Assembly: GCF_017741815.1 (NCBI RefSeq)
Contig: NZ_JAGHMF010000007.1
Coordinates: forward strand, 310,001-374,000
Length of the DNA: 64,000 nucleotides
Source: Rhizobium sp. 16-488-2b
GTDB taxonomy: Bacteria > Pseudomonadota > Alphaproteobacteria > Rhizobiales > Rhizobiaceae
Direction: 5' to 3'
The notes beneath the pieces were generated by a model, which saw only the letters and a program-made list of their open reading frames with translations, did no database searches and had not been told where the DNA came from. Of the stretch, positions 9,205 to 18,423 are shown piece by piece. The translations under genes were made by a program, and so were the position numbers. Position 1 is the stretch's first letter; every line of letters starts with the position of its first letter.

Positions 9205-10458
9205 TCAGCGTCCAAGTGATCCCACACGACGCAGCGCATGGATCTGGTCGTCGAGCGTCGGCACGAGCTCGCCCGTCGTGTGATCCGGCTTTTCTTCCGG
9301 CGGTGGCGGCGCTGCCGCCTCGGCCTCGCCGAAGGTGACGGTGCAGTTGCGACCCGCGGCCTTGGCGGCGTAGAGCGCGCGGTCGGCTGCCGATACCAGC
9401 TTGTCCATGTTGGCCTCGATGGGCGAGGCAAGGGCGACGCCGATGCTGACCGTGGCCGGAATGATGGCGTCGCCGGTGCTGACGGGAACGCGGCAGAACT
9501 CGGTGCGGATCGTCTCGGCCAGCGCCTCGGCCTCGGTCTGGTCGGCGACGCTTGCGAACGCGCCGAATTCCTCGCCACCCATGCGGCCGAACACGCCTGC
9601 AGGCGTAAACTGCTGCGCCATGCGGGCAAAGACCGTCAGTACGGCATCGCCGCCCTGGTGGCCGAAGCGATCGTTGATGCGCTTGAAATTGTCGAGATCG
9701 AACAGAAGAACGGCGACCTGGCGGTTCTCGTCGAACGCCTTCGTCTGGATGCGCGTGAACTGTGCAAACAGGCCGCGGCGATTGAGAACACCTGTCAGCG
9801 TGTCGGTGAGGCTGAGAATACGCAATTTCTGCTCCGAGCGCTCCATGATGAGACGAACCGTCAGCGCGCAGGCGAGCGTCAGCATCAGCGCCGTGCCCAT
9901 GGCCGCGAGCCCCGCGATATTGGCTGCTTCCATATCACCCGGCGATAGCACGGCGATCGCGCCGGCGGCGATAAAACAGACGCAGGCCTGCAGAATAGAC
10001 ATGACCGCGAGCTTGGCGCGCGCCGATTCTCGGTTGAGCCCAGGCGAGCTGACCGCCATGGTCAGCGCCGTCGCGCCCGTTGCCGAAGCGAGATTGTAGA
10101 GGGCGACCCGGTTCGGGTAGTCGTCGTGCACCCAGGGCAGGAACACGCCGGCCAGCCAGACGACCGGCGGTAAAAGCACCCACCATTCGATCTTGCGCCG
10201 GTCAAGCGCCAGATATCCCGCCACCCAGGCGCTCTGGCCAACAAGCGCGATGGTATTGCCCACCTCGATCGACAGGTAGCTCGGGACGTGGCCGCGCAAC
10301 GCGACCAATGCAAATCCGATGCCGCTGAGTGCAAAACCCCAGCCCCAATAAAAATAAGTCTTGTCTCGGACATTGTGGCGCCAGGCAATGAACGCGACCA
10401 GCGCGAGCGTCATAGCCTCGGAGCACCAAATGGCCAGTCCTGTCGTAACATTGAACAC
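9205..10458 (-). CDS. membrane GGDEF diguanylate cyclase
   Basis: A 417-aa protein. Residues 1 to about 205 contain six or so hydrophobic segments, an integral membrane input domain. Residues about 225-385 form a GGDEF domain with the signature GGEEF (FGRMGGEEFG) and a conserved N-terminal LTDTLTGVLNRRG. The active-site motif is intact, so it should make cyclic di-GMP from GTP. The RxxD inhibitory site that normally lies five residues upstream of GGEEF is not present, so product inhibition through that site is unlikely. The tail is proline/glutamate rich (AAPPPPEEKPD). Signal unknown. Confidence 0.85.
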   Translation of the reverse strand: MFNVTTGLAIWCSEAMTLALVAFIAWRHNVRDKTYFYWGWGFALSGIGFALVALRGHVPSYLSIEVGNTIALVGQSAWVAGYLALDRRKIEWWVLLPPVVWLAGVFLPWVHDDYPNRVALYNLASATGATALTMAVSSPGLNRESARAKLAVMSILQACVCFIAAGAIAVLSPGDMEAANIAGLAAMGTALMLTLACALTVRLIMERSEQKLRILSLTDTLTGVLNRRGLFAQFTRIQTKAFDENRQVAVLLFDLDNFKRINDRFGHQGGDAVLTVFARMAQQFTPAGVFGRMGGEEFGAFASVADQTEAEALAETIRTEFCRVPVSTGDAIIPATVSIGVALASPIEANMDKLVSAADRALYAAKAAGRNCTVTFGEAEAAAPPPPEEKPDHTTGELVPTLDDQIHALRRVGSLGR

Positions 10459-10843
10459 GGCAATACCCCTTGTATGGCCGCATCCTCGCTAAATAAGCTG
10501 GCGACTTTGTTAATCGCGGAGCGGCAGCCCACGGGCCTCGTCGGTTATCTGGCGATAGGCTTTCCACGAGGTAAATGACAGGCGTCCCATACTGGACGAA
10601 TTCAGCATTTCTTCATCTTGCTGAAGAGAAAAGCTGTGAGCCGGGAGTATGGCCCTCCGCCGTTAATGACGGTTTTGAAGAATCTCCCTACAGAGGGCCC
10701 ATGAAAACAGGCATGGTTTCCCACCGTCTTAACGTTATCCCAAGGCGCGTCTTGAAGAGAAGGGTAGGGAAGTTCTATGTAGGGATAAGGCATTTTCTTT
10801 GATTCCCGGCGTCGGGCCGGAAAGACGTTGACAAAGGACGCAC
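10459..10843. other. intergenic region before clpP
   Basis: 385 bases between the divergent GGDEF gene and clpP. Short open frames occur but lack ribosome sites and convincing codon use. The right part holds the candidate heat-shock promoter at 10751-10780. Apart from that I see no gene. Confidence 0.5.
10751..10780 (+). promoter_or_regulatory. candidate RpoH (heat-shock) promoter of clpP
   Basis: CTTGAA at 10751 and CTATGT at 10775, 18 bases apart, resemble the alphaproteobacterial sigma-32 consensus (CTTGAA ... CCATNT-like). It lies about 65 bases before the clpP start. clpP is a usual member of the RpoH regulon, which supports the reading; the -10 match is imperfect. Confidence 0.45.
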
Positions 10844-11482
10844 ATGAGAAACCCAGTCGATACCGCTATGGCCCTCGTGCCGATGGTTGTGGAACAGACC
10901 AATCGCGGTGAACGCTCCTACGACATTTATTCGCGCCTGCTCAAGGAACGCATCATTTTCCTGACGGGTCCGGTCGAGGATCACATGGCGACGCTCGTCT
11001 GCGCCCAGCTGCTTTTCCTCGAAGCCGAGAACCCCAAGAAGGAAATCGCGCTCTACATCAATTCGCCGGGTGGCGTCGTCACCGCCGGCATGGCGATCTA
11101 CGACACGATGCAGTTCATCAAGCCTGCCGTGTCGACGCTGTGCATCGGCCAGGCCGCATCCATGGGCTCGCTGCTCCTCGCGGCCGGCGACAAGGACATG
11201 CGCTTCGCCACGCCGAACTCGCGTATCATGGTTCACCAGCCGTCGGGCGGCTTCTCGGGCCAGGCTTCGGACATCGAACGTCACGCACGCGACATCCTCA
11301 AGATGAAGCGCCGCCTGAACGAAGTGTACGTCAAGCACACGGGCCGGACCTACGAGGAAGTTGAAAAGACGCTAGACCGTGACCATTTCATGGATGCGGC
11401 GGAAGCCAAGGACTGGGGCGTGATCGACAAGGTCCTGACGTCTCGTGTTGAGATCGAAGGCGCTGCGCCTAGTCAGAACTAG
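10844..11482 (+). CDS. clpP: ATP-dependent Clp protease proteolytic subunit
   Basis: A 212-aa serine peptidase that forms the tetradecameric ClpP barrel. The catalytic serine is in [11 protein letters not shown] and the histidine in IMVHQPSGG; the aspartate of the triad lies in the C-terminal third. The oxyanion segment INSPGGVV is intact. The ribosome site AAAGGA precedes the ATG by five bases. It is followed 282 bases later by clpX, so ClpXP is the expected protease; in alphaproteobacteria ClpXP degrades cell-cycle regulators such as CtrA as well as ssrA-tagged proteins. Confidence 0.97.
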   Translation: MRNPVDTAMALVPMVVEQTNRGERSYDIYSRLLKERIIFLTGPVEDHMATLVCAQLLFLEAENPKKEIALYINSPGGVVTAGMAIYDTMQFIKPAVSTLCIGQAASMGSLLLAAGDKDMRFATPNSRIMVHQPSGGFSGQASDIERHARDILKMKRRLNEVYVKHTGRTYEEVEKTLDRDHFMDAAEAKDWGVIDKVLTSRVEIEGAAPSQN

Positions 11483-11570
11483 GGATGGTGTTTTCCCCGC
11501 CACAGTTCTATCTCATTTGTGATCGAACTAGGGAATAAACCGAGTGGCGGGTGAACCATTCTCAAGTATT

Positions 11571-11602
11571 AATGCTATGTTGAATTTTTATGACATAGCA
11601 TT
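11571..11602. repeat. inverted repeat in the clpP-clpX spacer
   Basis: AATGCTATGT, twelve bases, ACATAGCATT: a perfect ten-base inverted repeat in a locally AT-rich stretch. There is no following T-run, so a simple terminator is unlikely; it may be an operator or an mRNA structure between clpP and clpX. A second pair, CCCGCCAC at 11496 and GTGGCGGG at 11544, lies just upstream. Confidence 0.45.
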
Positions 11603-11764
11603 TGGCTTCGAAGGGGAGTTCGTTGCCGCCGGGGCCAAGACGGCCTAGTCTGGACCCGGTTCGTACCCCTTGACGGCCTTGGCCGGCTGTAGCTCCAAGT
11701 GGGGCAGGCCAATGAGTTGACCGCACTTTCACCTTGAAATGCGGCGTGCTGGAAGGAAAGTGAT

Positions 11765-13042
11765 ATGAGCAAAGTCAGCGGCAGCAACGGCGGCGACTCT
11801 AAGAACACCCTGTACTGCTCCTTCTGCGGAAAGAGCCAGCACGAAGTCCGCAAGTTGATTGCCGGACCGACAGTTTTCATCTGCGATGAATGCGTCGAAT
11901 TGTGCATGGACATCATCCGCGAGGAAAACAAGTCCTCGATGGTCAAGTCCCGTGATGGCGTTCCCACGCCCCAGGACATCATCAAGGTCCTCGACGAATA
12001 CGTCATCGGCCAGCGTCAGGCGAAGAAGATCCTGTCCGTTGCCGTTCACAACCATTACAAGCGTCTCGCGCACGCCACCAAGAACGGCGAAATCGAGCTT
12101 GCGAAGTCGAACATCATGCTGGTCGGCCCGACCGGTTGCGGCAAGACCTATCTTGCCCAGACGCTCGCCCGCATCATCGACGTTCCCTTCACGATGGCCG
12201 ATGCCACGACGCTGACCGAAGCCGGCTATGTCGGTGAAGACGTCGAAAACATCATCCTAAAGCTTCTGCAGGCTGCCGACTACAACGTCGAGCGCGCACA
12301 GCGCGGCATCGTCTACATCGACGAAGTCGACAAGATCTCGCGCAAGTCCGACAACCCGTCGATCACCCGCGACGTTTCGGGCGAGGGCGTGCAGCAGGCG
12401 CTTCTGAAGATCATGGAAGGCACGGTCGCTTCCGTACCGCCGCAGGGTGGCCGCAAGCATCCGCAGCAGGAATTCCTGCAGGTCGACACCACGAACATCC
12501 TGTTCATCTGCGGTGGCGCCTTTGCCGGTCTCGACAAGATCATCTCGGCCCGTGGCGAAAAGACCTCGATCGGCTTCGGCGCAAGCGTTGCCGCTCCGGA
12601 TGACCGTCGCGTCGGCGAAGTGCTGCGCGAACTGGAGCCGGAAGATCTCGTCAAGTTCGGCCTGATCCCCGAGTTCATCGGTCGTCTGCCGGTTCTGGCG
12701 ACGCTCGAGGACCTCGATGAGGACGCACTGATCCAGATCCTGTCGGAGCCGAAGAACGCGCTTGTCAAGCAGTACCAGCGCCTGTTCGAGATGGAAGACG
12801 TCGAGCTGACCTTCCACGAGGACGCCCTTCGCGAAATCGCCCGCAAGGCGATCACCCGCAAGACCGGTGCCCGCGGCCTCCGTTCGATCATGGAAAAGAT
12901 CCTGCTCGACACGATGTTCGAACTGCCGACGCTCGAAGGCGTGCGCGAAGTCGTCATTTCCGACGAAGTCGTCCGCGGCTCCTCGCGTCCGCTCTACATC
13001 TACGCGGATCGCCAGGAAGAAAAGGCCAACGCCTCGGCCTAA
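11765..13042 (+). CDS. clpX: ATP-dependent Clp protease ATPase subunit ClpX
   Basis: A 425-aa AAA+ unfoldase. The N-terminal zinc-binding domain shows four cysteines (CSFCGK at about 18-21, CDECVELC at about 40-45). Walker A is GPTGCGKT, Walker B is IVYIDEVDK, and the GYVGEDVE pore loop and sensor residues follow. The IGF-type loop that docks on ClpP lies in KTSIGFGAS. It unfolds substrates and feeds them into ClpP. The ATG has a GGAAGGAAAG ribosome site directly upstream. A terminator follows at 13071. Confidence 0.98.
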   Translation: MSKVSGSNGGDSKNTLYCSFCGKSQHEVRKLIAGPTVFICDECVELCMDIIREENKSSMVKSRDGVPTPQDIIKVLDEYVIGQRQAKKILSVAVHNHYKRLAHATKNGEIELAKSNIMLVGPTGCGKTYLAQTLARIIDVPFTMADATTLTEAGYVGEDVENIILKLLQAADYNVERAQRGIVYIDEVDKISRKSDNPSITRDVSGEGVQQALLKIMEGTVASVPPQGGRKHPQQEFLQVDTTNILFICGGAFAGLDKIISARGEKTSIGFGASVAAPDDRRVGEVLRELEPEDLVKFGLIPEFIGRLPVLATLEDLDEDALIQILSEPKNALVKQYQRLFEMEDVELTFHEDALREIARKAITRKTGARGLRSIMEKILLDTMFELPTLEGVREVVISDEVVRGSSRPLYIYADRQEEKANASA

Positions 13043-13070
13043 GTATCAGCGCGATACGAACCGTGAATTT

Positions 13071-13104
13071 AAGGGGCTTGCCGTTGGCAGGCCCCTTTCT
13101 ATTT
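13071..13104 (+). terminator. intrinsic terminator after clpX
   Basis: GGGGCTTGCC-GTT-GGCAGGCCCC forms a ten-pair stem with one G-U pair, followed by TTTCTATTT. It ends the clpP-clpX unit 30 bases after clpX. Confidence 0.85.
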
Positions 13105-13347
13105 GAAAAACCGTTCGCGGCACCTCCAAATGCCGATAAAACTTGCTGATGACGCCTGAAACCACGTTCGTTGCCGTTGCGAATTCATCCGCCCTTGGCA
13201 ATTATGCAATGATTCCGTTGGTGTGTTTCGGCGTTGTATTTTAGCCGGTTCGGAAATGGTCAGCGCCGGTCCAGCTAGGCGCGACATAGTGAGGTGTTCC
13301 GTTGTAGCATAGCTGTCATGTCCAAGCGGACACGGGCCATGTGGCAG

Positions 13348-13376
13348 CTTGAAAAGCATAGTCAGAACCTCCACTT
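13348..13376 (+). promoter_or_regulatory. candidate RpoH promoter of lon
   Basis: CTTGAA at 13348 and CCACTT at 13371 are separated by 17 bases, similar to the element before clpP. lon is a heat-shock gene in most proteobacteria. The -10 part matches only loosely, and the inverted repeat CACTTG-N6-CAAGTG overlaps it. Confidence 0.35.
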
Positions 13377-13457
13377 GTTAATCCAAGTGAGAGTGCGGCC
13401 GGTCCCAAACGGTCGCGCCAGAAGAGCCCGGCAACGGGACGATGGAAAGGAAATAAA

Positions 13458-15872
13458 ATGACGAAGAAAACGTCAGTTGCGAGCACCGCTTATCCAGTAT
13501 TGCCCCTGCGCGACATCGTGGTCTTTCCGCACATGATCGTACCTCTCTTCGTAGGCCGCGAGAAGTCGATCCGCGCGCTCGAAGAAGTCATGGGCTCGGA
13601 CAAACAGATCATGCTCGTCACGCAGATCAATGCCAGCGACGATGATCCCGAGCCGTCCGCCATCCACAATGTCGGCACCGTCGCCAATGTTCTGCAGCTG
13701 CTGAAGCTTCCAGACGGAACCGTCAAGGTTCTCGTCGAAGGCCGCGCGCGCGCTGAAATCGACGCCTACACCGACCGCGAGGATTTCTATGAAGCGCTCG
13801 GTCATGTGCTCGACGAGCCGCACGACGATCCGGTCGAACTGGAAGCGCTGAGCCGCTCGGTCGTGTCCGAATTCGAGAGCTACGTGAAGCTCAACAAGAA
13901 GATCTCGCCCGAGGTCGTTGGCGCCGCCAGTCAGATCGATGATTACTCGAAGCTGGCCGATACGGTTGCCTCGCACCTGTCGATCAAGATCACCGAGAAG
14001 CAGGAGATGCTGGAAACCACCAGCGTCAAGGCACGCCTCGAAAAGGCGCTCGGCTTCATGGAAGGTGAGATCTCGGTCCTTCAGGTCGAGAAGCGCATCC
14101 GCTCGCGCGTCAAGCGCCAGATGGAGAAGACCCAGCGCGAATACTACCTGAATGAGCAGATGAAGGCGATCCAGAAGGAGCTCGGCGACGGCGAGGAAGG
14201 CCGCGACGAGATGGCCGAACTGGAAGAGCGCATCTCCAAGACCAAGCTCTCCAAGGAAGGTCGCGAGAAGGCCGATGCCGAGCTGAAGAAGCTGCGTCAG
14301 ATGAGCCCGATGTCGGCGGAAGCCACCGTCGTGCGCAACTATCTCGATTGGCTGCTCGGTATTCCGTGGTCGAAGAAGTCGAAGATCAAGACGGATCTCA
14401 ACAACGCCGAAAAGATCCTCGAAGCCGATCACTTCGGTCTCGACAAGGTCAAGGAGCGCATCGTCGAGTATCTGGCTGTCCAGGCTCGCGCGACCAAGAT
14501 CAAGGGTCCGATCCTGTGCCTCGTCGGCCCTCCGGGTGTCGGCAAGACCTCGCTCGCCCAGTCGATCGCCAAGGCGACCGGCCGTGAGTATGTCCGCATG
14601 GCGCTCGGTGGCGTTCGTGACGAAGCTGAAATCCGCGGTCACCGCCGCACCTACATCGGCTCGATGCCCGGCAAGGTTATCCAGTCGATGAAGAAGGCAA
14701 AGAAGTCCAACCCGCTCTTCCTGCTCGATGAAATCGACAAGATGGGCCAGGATTTCCGTGGCGATCCGTCGTCGGCTCTGCTCGAAGTGCTGGATCCGGC
14801 ACAGAACTCGACCTTCATGGACCACTACCTTGAGGTCGAATACGATCTGTCGGACGTGATGTTCATCACGACGGCGAACACGCTGAATATTCCGGCACCC
14901 TTGATGGATCGCATGGAAGTCATCCGTATCGCCGGCTACACCGAGGACGAAAAGCGCGAGATCGCCAAGCGGCACCTGCTGCCCAAGGCCATCAAGGAGC
15001 ACGCTCTGCAGCCGAACGAATTCTCGGTTTCGGACGATGCCCTGATGGCGATCAGCCAGCAGTACACACGCGAAGCCGGTGTCCGTTCGTTCGAGCGCGA
15101 ACTGATGAAGCTCGCCCGCAAGGCGGTCACCGAGATCATCAAGGGTAAGACGAAATCGGTCGCGGTTACCGCCGAGAACATTTCGGACTATCTGGGTGTT
15201 CCGCGCTTCCGTCACGGCGAAGCCGAGGGCGAGGATCAGGTCGGTGTCGTCACCGGTCTGGCCTGGACCGAAGTTGGTGGTGAACTGCTGACGATCGAAG
15301 GCGTCATGATGCCGGGCAAGGGTCGCATGACCGTGACCGGCAACCTGAAGGACGTGATGAAGGAATCGATTTCTGCGGCGGCGTCCTACGTCCGCTCGCG
15401 TGCTGTCGATTTCGGCATCGAGCCGCCGCGCTTCGACAAGTCGGACATTCACGTCCACGTGCCGGAAGGCGCCACCCCGAAGGACGGCCCATCGGCCGGC
15501 GTCGGCATGGCAACCGCGATCGTCTCGATCATGACCGGTATCCCTGTTCGCAAGGACGTGGCGATGACGGGCGAAATCACGCTTCGTGGTCGCGTCCTGC
15601 CGATCGGCGGATTGAAGGAAAAGCTGCTCGCCGCACTGCGCGGCGGCATCAAGACTGTTCTGATCCCGGAGGAAAACGCCAAGGACTTGGCGGAGATCCC
15701 GGATAACGTGAAGAACAACATGGAGATCATCCCTGTGTCCCGTATGGGCGAGGTGATCAAGCATGCTCTGGTCCGCAGACCGGAGGCGATCGAGTGGGAT
15801 GGCACGGTGGAAACGCCTGTTATCGCAACGGTCGAAGGGCACGACGAAAGCGGCACTTCCATCGCTCATTGA
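13458..15872 (+). CDS. lon: ATP-dependent protease Lon
   Basis: An 804-aa LonA protease of the usual length. The N-terminal substrate-binding LON domain begins [23 protein letters not shown]; the coiled-coil centre follows; the AAA+ module has Walker [12 protein letters not shown] and Walker [12 protein letters not shown]; the C-terminal peptidase has the catalytic serine in [10 protein letters not shown] and lysine in [12 protein letters not shown]. It degrades misfolded proteins and specific regulators (in alphaproteobacteria DnaA and CcrM are known Lon substrates). It stands as its own unit with a terminator downstream. Confidence 0.98.
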   Translation: MTKKTSVASTAYPVLPLRDIVVFPHMIVPLFVGREKSIRALEEVMGSDKQIMLVTQINASDDDPEPSAIHNVGTVANVLQLLKLPDGTVKVLVEGRARAEIDAYTDREDFYEALGHVLDEPHDDPVELEALSRSVVSEFESYVKLNKKISPEVVGAASQIDDYSKLADTVASHLSIKITEKQEMLETTSVKARLEKALGFMEGEISVLQVEKRIRSRVKRQMEKTQREYYLNEQMKAIQKELGDGEEGRDEMAELEERISKTKLSKEGREKADAELKKLRQMSPMSAEATVVRNYLDWLLGIPWSKKSKIKTDLNNAEKILEADHFGLDKVKERIVEYLAVQARATKIKGPILCLVGPPGVGKTSLAQSIAKATGREYVRMALGGVRDEAEIRGHRRTYIGSMPGKVIQSMKKAKKSNPLFLLDEIDKMGQDFRGDPSSALLEVLDPAQNSTFMDHYLEVEYDLSDVMFITTANTLNIPAPLMDRMEVIRIAGYTEDEKREIAKRHLLPKAIKEHALQPNEFSVSDDALMAISQQYTREAGVRSFERELMKLARKAVTEIIKGKTKSVAVTAENISDYLGVPRFRHGEAEGEDQVGVVTGLAWTEVGGELLTIEGVMMPGKGRMTVTGNLKDVMKESISAAASYVRSRAVDFGIEPPRFDKSDIHVHVPEGATPKDGPSAGVGMATAIVSIMTGIPVRKDVAMTGEITLRGRVLPIGGLKEKLLAALRGGIKTVLIPEENAKDLAEIPDNVKNNMEIIPVSRMGEVIKHALVRRPEAIEWDGTVETPVIATVEGHDESGTSIAH

Positions 15873-15914
15873 GCCTTGTTTGCCACATTCGTGCCCTATT
15901 GCTTAAAAACCCTG

Positions 15915-15946
15915 AAAAGGCTGGCATTTTTGCCAGCCTTTTTTTG
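15915..15946 (+). terminator. intrinsic terminator after lon
   Basis: AAGGCTGGCA-TTTT-TGCCAGCCTT is a perfect ten-base stem running into TTTTTG, 45 bases after the lon stop. Confidence 0.93.
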
Positions 15947-16077
15947 TGAAAACCGTACGGAGACGCTTGCTTTTCCTTTATTTGCAGGCTCTTTGGGGTG
16001 CGGCGGGCCTGATGCACCATATTCCGTGCCCGGCTATAGATTTGAGTCGTTTCGAACCATTTGAAAGGGGTGGAAAC

Positions 16078-16353
16078 ATGAACAAGAATGAACTCGTGTC
16101 CGCAGTTGCCGAAAAGGCAGGACTCTCGAAGACCGATGCCGCTTCGGCCGTCGACGCTGTTTTCGAAGTTGTCCAGGCTGAACTCAAGGGCAAGGGCGAC
16201 GTTCGCCTCGCTGGTTTCGGTAGCTTCACCGTTTCCCATCGCGCTGCCACCAAGGGCCGCAATCCGTCGACCGGCGCTGAAGTCGACATTCCGGCACGCA
16301 ACGTGCCGAAGTTCACGCCCGGCAAGGGCCTGAAGGAAGCCGTCAACGGCTGA
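16078..16353 (+). CDS. hupB: DNA-binding protein HU
   Basis: A 91-aa histone-like HU/IHF-family protein. It starts MNKNELVSAVAEKAGLSK; the beta-arm region GRNPSTGAEVDIPA carries the proline that intercalates into DNA, and FGSF and GKGLKEAVN close the fold. HU bends DNA and organises the nucleoid. The ATG at 16078 follows a GAAAGGGG ribosome site; an upstream in-frame ATG would add unrelated residues. Gene order lon-hupB is common in proteobacteria. Confidence 0.97.
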   Translation: MNKNELVSAVAEKAGLSKTDAASAVDAVFEVVQAELKGKGDVRLAGFGSFTVSHRAATKGRNPSTGAEVDIPARNVPKFTPGKGLKEAVNG

Positions 16354-16402
16354 TTGGATTTGCTTGGCATCCGGGCAACGAGACCGGCAGCACAAGTATT
16401 CG

Positions 16403-16432
16403 AAGGGTTCGGCGAAAGCCGGACCCTTTTCG
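16403..16432 (+). terminator. intrinsic terminator after hupB
   Basis: AAGGGTTCGGC-GAAA-GCCGGACCCTT pairs over eleven positions (one G-T) and ends in TTTT, 50 bases after hupB and before the FMN riboswitch. Confidence 0.85.
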
Positions 16433-16477
16433 CATTTGCGAGACTTGCCGCGGTCGCGGCTTTCAACTACGCATGGA

Positions 16478-16623
16478 TCATTCTCAGGGCGGGGTGCAAT
16501 TCCCCACCGGCGGTAAGAGCGCAAGCTTGAGCCCGCGAGCGCCTTTTTACCTCAGGTGAGAAGGGTCAGCAGATCCGGTTGAATTCCGGAGCCGACGGTC
16601 ATAGTCCGGATGAAAGAGAATGA
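16478..16623 (+). promoter_or_regulatory. FMN riboswitch (RFN element)
   Basis: All conserved blocks of the RFN aptamer are present in order: closing stem TCATTCTC at 16478 with GAGAATGA at 16616; GGGCGGGGTGCAATTCCCC then ACCGGCGGTAA; GCCCGCGAGCG; GGTCAGCAGATCCGG, and GAGCCGACGGTCATAGTCCG. It therefore binds flavin mononucleotide. The downstream gene is a DMT-type permease at 16705. A GC-rich hairpin at 16627-16664 follows the aptamer but lacks a T-run, so control may act on translation or through Rho rather than a simple intrinsic terminator. Confidence 0.97.
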
Positions 16624-16704
16624 GCAGGGTACGCGGGGCGGCATCGTCCGCCGCGTCGGCACCCGTGTTCATGCGTCCTGATTTGTGTTGGTCCTTTTGT
16701 TCGG

Positions 16705-17616
16705 ATGAATGACATGAATCAGACTACCCCGATTTCCATATCCGCATCGCGTGCACTTGCCGGCGCAAGCTGGATGGTGCTTGCCGGCATCGCCTTCGCT
16801 ATTTTGAACGTCGTCACCCAGTGGCTGACGATGACCCTGGCCTTCCCATCCGCCTCGGTCGCCTTCTGGCAATACGCCTTCGCGCTCGTCTTCTCGCTGC
16901 CCTTCCTGTGGAAGACCGGCTTGGCTGCGATGCGCACCCAATATCCCTGGCGCCACATTGTTCGTGTCGTGCTGGCAGCCCTGGGCGTCCAGACCTGGGT
17001 CGCGGGGCTTGCAAGCGTGCCGATCTGGCAGGCAATCGCGCTTGTCATGACCTCGCCCTTCTTCATCATTCTCGGCGCCCGCCTGTTTTTGGACGAGCAG
17101 GTCGGCGCGGCCCGTTGGGGCGCCACGGCCTGCGGCTTCGCCGGCGCGATGATCATCCTGCAGCCCTGGTCGGACAGTTTCAGCTGGGCGGCACTGTTGC
17201 CGATCCTGTCGGCACTGCTCTGGGGCGCCTCGTCGCTGATCACCAAGAGCCTGACGGGGATCGAGAAGCCCGAGACGATCACGGTCTGGTTGCTCGTGCT
17301 CCTCACGCCCGTCAACGGCGGTCTCGCCTTTGCGGCCGGATTCGCGATGCCGACAGGCACGGTGCTGATGCTGCTCGTCGCGGCCGGCCTGTTGACGGCG
17401 ATCGCCCAGTACCTTCTGACGCTCGCCTACAGCGCCGCCGATGCCGCCTATGTCCAGCCCTTCGACGATCTGAAGCTGCCGCTCAACGTTCTCGCCGGCT
17501 GGCTGGTCTTCGGTTACGCGCCGGCGGGCTATTTGTGGCTCGGCGCCGCCCTGATTCTCTGCGCCTCGCTATTCCTCATGCGCCACGAGATGAAGCGCGA
17601 GCGCGGAGCCGAATAA
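16705..17616 (+). CDS. ribN: riboflavin transporter RibN (DMT/EamA family)
   Basis: A 303-aa permease with about ten hydrophobic helices arranged as two EamA repeats. Its leader is an FMN riboswitch, which marks it as a flavin transporter; a riboswitch-linked EamA protein, RibN, is the known riboflavin importer of Rhizobium leguminosarum and relatives. Family name from knowledge, riboswitch seen directly. The ATG at 16705 is used; a second ATG at 16714 is also possible and neither has a strong ribosome site, which would fit riboswitch control of translation. It would import riboflavin when FMN is low. Confidence 0.85.
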   Translation: MNDMNQTTPISISASRALAGASWMVLAGIAFAILNVVTQWLTMTLAFPSASVAFWQYAFALVFSLPFLWKTGLAAMRTQYPWRHIVRVVLAALGVQTWVAGLASVPIWQAIALVMTSPFFIILGARLFLDEQVGAARWGATACGFAGAMIILQPWSDSFSWAALLPILSALLWGASSLITKSLTGIEKPETITVWLLVLLTPVNGGLAFAAGFAMPTGTVLMLLVAAGLLTAIAQYLLTLAYSAADAAYVQPFDDLKLPLNVLAGWLVFGYAPAGYLWLGAALILCASLFLMRHEMKRERGAE

Positions 17617-17745
17617 GCGCTGTTCCGGGCGCTCACGCGATTGTCATGTGGATGATCCCGAGCGCCCGGCACATGTCACATCGCTGTAATGCAAACCCCA
17701 TAGGCGGAGGGCGTTTCTTCGCAATGCCAATTGGGGGTATCTCTT

Positions 17746-18348
17746 ATGAAGACCATTATTTCTGCGGCCGCTGCCGTTCTTCTCACGGCCGGCGTTGCCG
17801 CCGCTTCCGACTATGTTTCCTATCTCGACTATCCGCAGCCGAAGGACGACAGCAAGGAGTTCTTCACGGCGATCGAAATTCCGCAGGGAAGCTTCACCAA
17901 GTACGAAATCGACGCCAAGACCGGCCACATCGTCGTGGACCGCTTCCAGTCGATGCCGGTCATCTATCCTGCCAACTACGGCTCCATCACCAGCTCGCTC
18001 GGCGGTGACGGCGATCCGCTGGACGCGCTCGTCTACACCCGCGAGCCGGTCGTTCCGGGCGCCATCATCAAGGTTCGTGCCATCGGCCTCCTGAAGATGA
18101 TCGACGGCGGTGAGCAGGACGACAAGGTCGTTGCCGTTCCAGCCAGCGACATCGATCCGAGCTACGACAAGATCAAGGAAATCTCTGATCTTCCGGAGAT
18201 CGAGCAGGAGCGCCTGCAGGCCTTCTTCCGCGTCTACAAGCAGCTGCCGGCCAAGCGCAAGGTTGTCGAGCTGAACGGCTTCGAAAACGCCGAGAAGGCA
18301 CAGGCCGAAGTCGCCGCCGCCATCAAGGCTTACGCTGAAAAGAAGTAA
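17746..18348 (+). CDS. family I inorganic pyrophosphatase with signal peptide
   Basis: A 200-aa protein. Residues 1 to about 21 (MKTIISAAAAVLLTAGVAAA) form a clear Sec signal peptide. The rest is a family I soluble inorganic pyrophosphatase: DRFQSMPVIYPANYG, the metal-binding GGDGDPLD motif, MIDGGEQDDKVVAVP and a late RVYKQL. The metal-coordinating aspartates are kept, so the enzyme is probably active, hydrolysing pyrophosphate outside the cytoplasm. GGGGG lies eight bases before the ATG at 17746. Housekeeping Ppa is cytoplasmic, so this looks like an extra, exported paralogue; ppa itself is expected elsewhere in the genome. Confidence 0.85.
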   Translation: MKTIISAAAAVLLTAGVAAASDYVSYLDYPQPKDDSKEFFTAIEIPQGSFTKYEIDAKTGHIVVDRFQSMPVIYPANYGSITSSLGGDGDPLDALVYTREPVVPGAIIKVRAIGLLKMIDGGEQDDKVVAVPASDIDPSYDKIKEISDLPEIEQERLQAFFRVYKQLPAKRKVVELNGFENAEKAQAEVAAAIKAYAEKK

Positions 18349-18369
18349 TCCGGGCAAAGCCCAGATAAG

Positions 18370-18406
18370 GAAATGGCCGGGTCGATGCCCGGCCATTTCT
18401 GTTTTG
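18370..18406 (+). terminator. intrinsic terminator between convergent genes
   Basis: GAAATGGCCGGG-TCGATG-CCCGGCCATTTC is a perfect twelve-base stem followed by TGTTTT. It follows the pyrophosphatase and precedes the end of the convergent aldo/keto reductase. Confidence 0.9.
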
Positions 18407-18423
18407 CGAGTGGGATACAGCTT

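Larger units (their letters stand above)
13043..13457. other. intergenic region between clpX and lon
   Basis: 415 bases holding the clpX terminator, a candidate heat-shock promoter and the short inverted repeat CACTTG-N6-CAAGTG at 13372-13389. No open frame in it looks coding. Confidence 0.5.

Noticed and set aside
10575..10802. 75-codon frame upstream of clpP
   Set aside because: No ribosome site, no recognisable sequence, and it covers the likely clpP promoter.
13473..15869. 798-codon open frame antisense to lon
   Set aside because: A shadow caused by high third-position GC; the translated text is rich in His/Asp/Arg with no domain, and lon on the other strand is certain.
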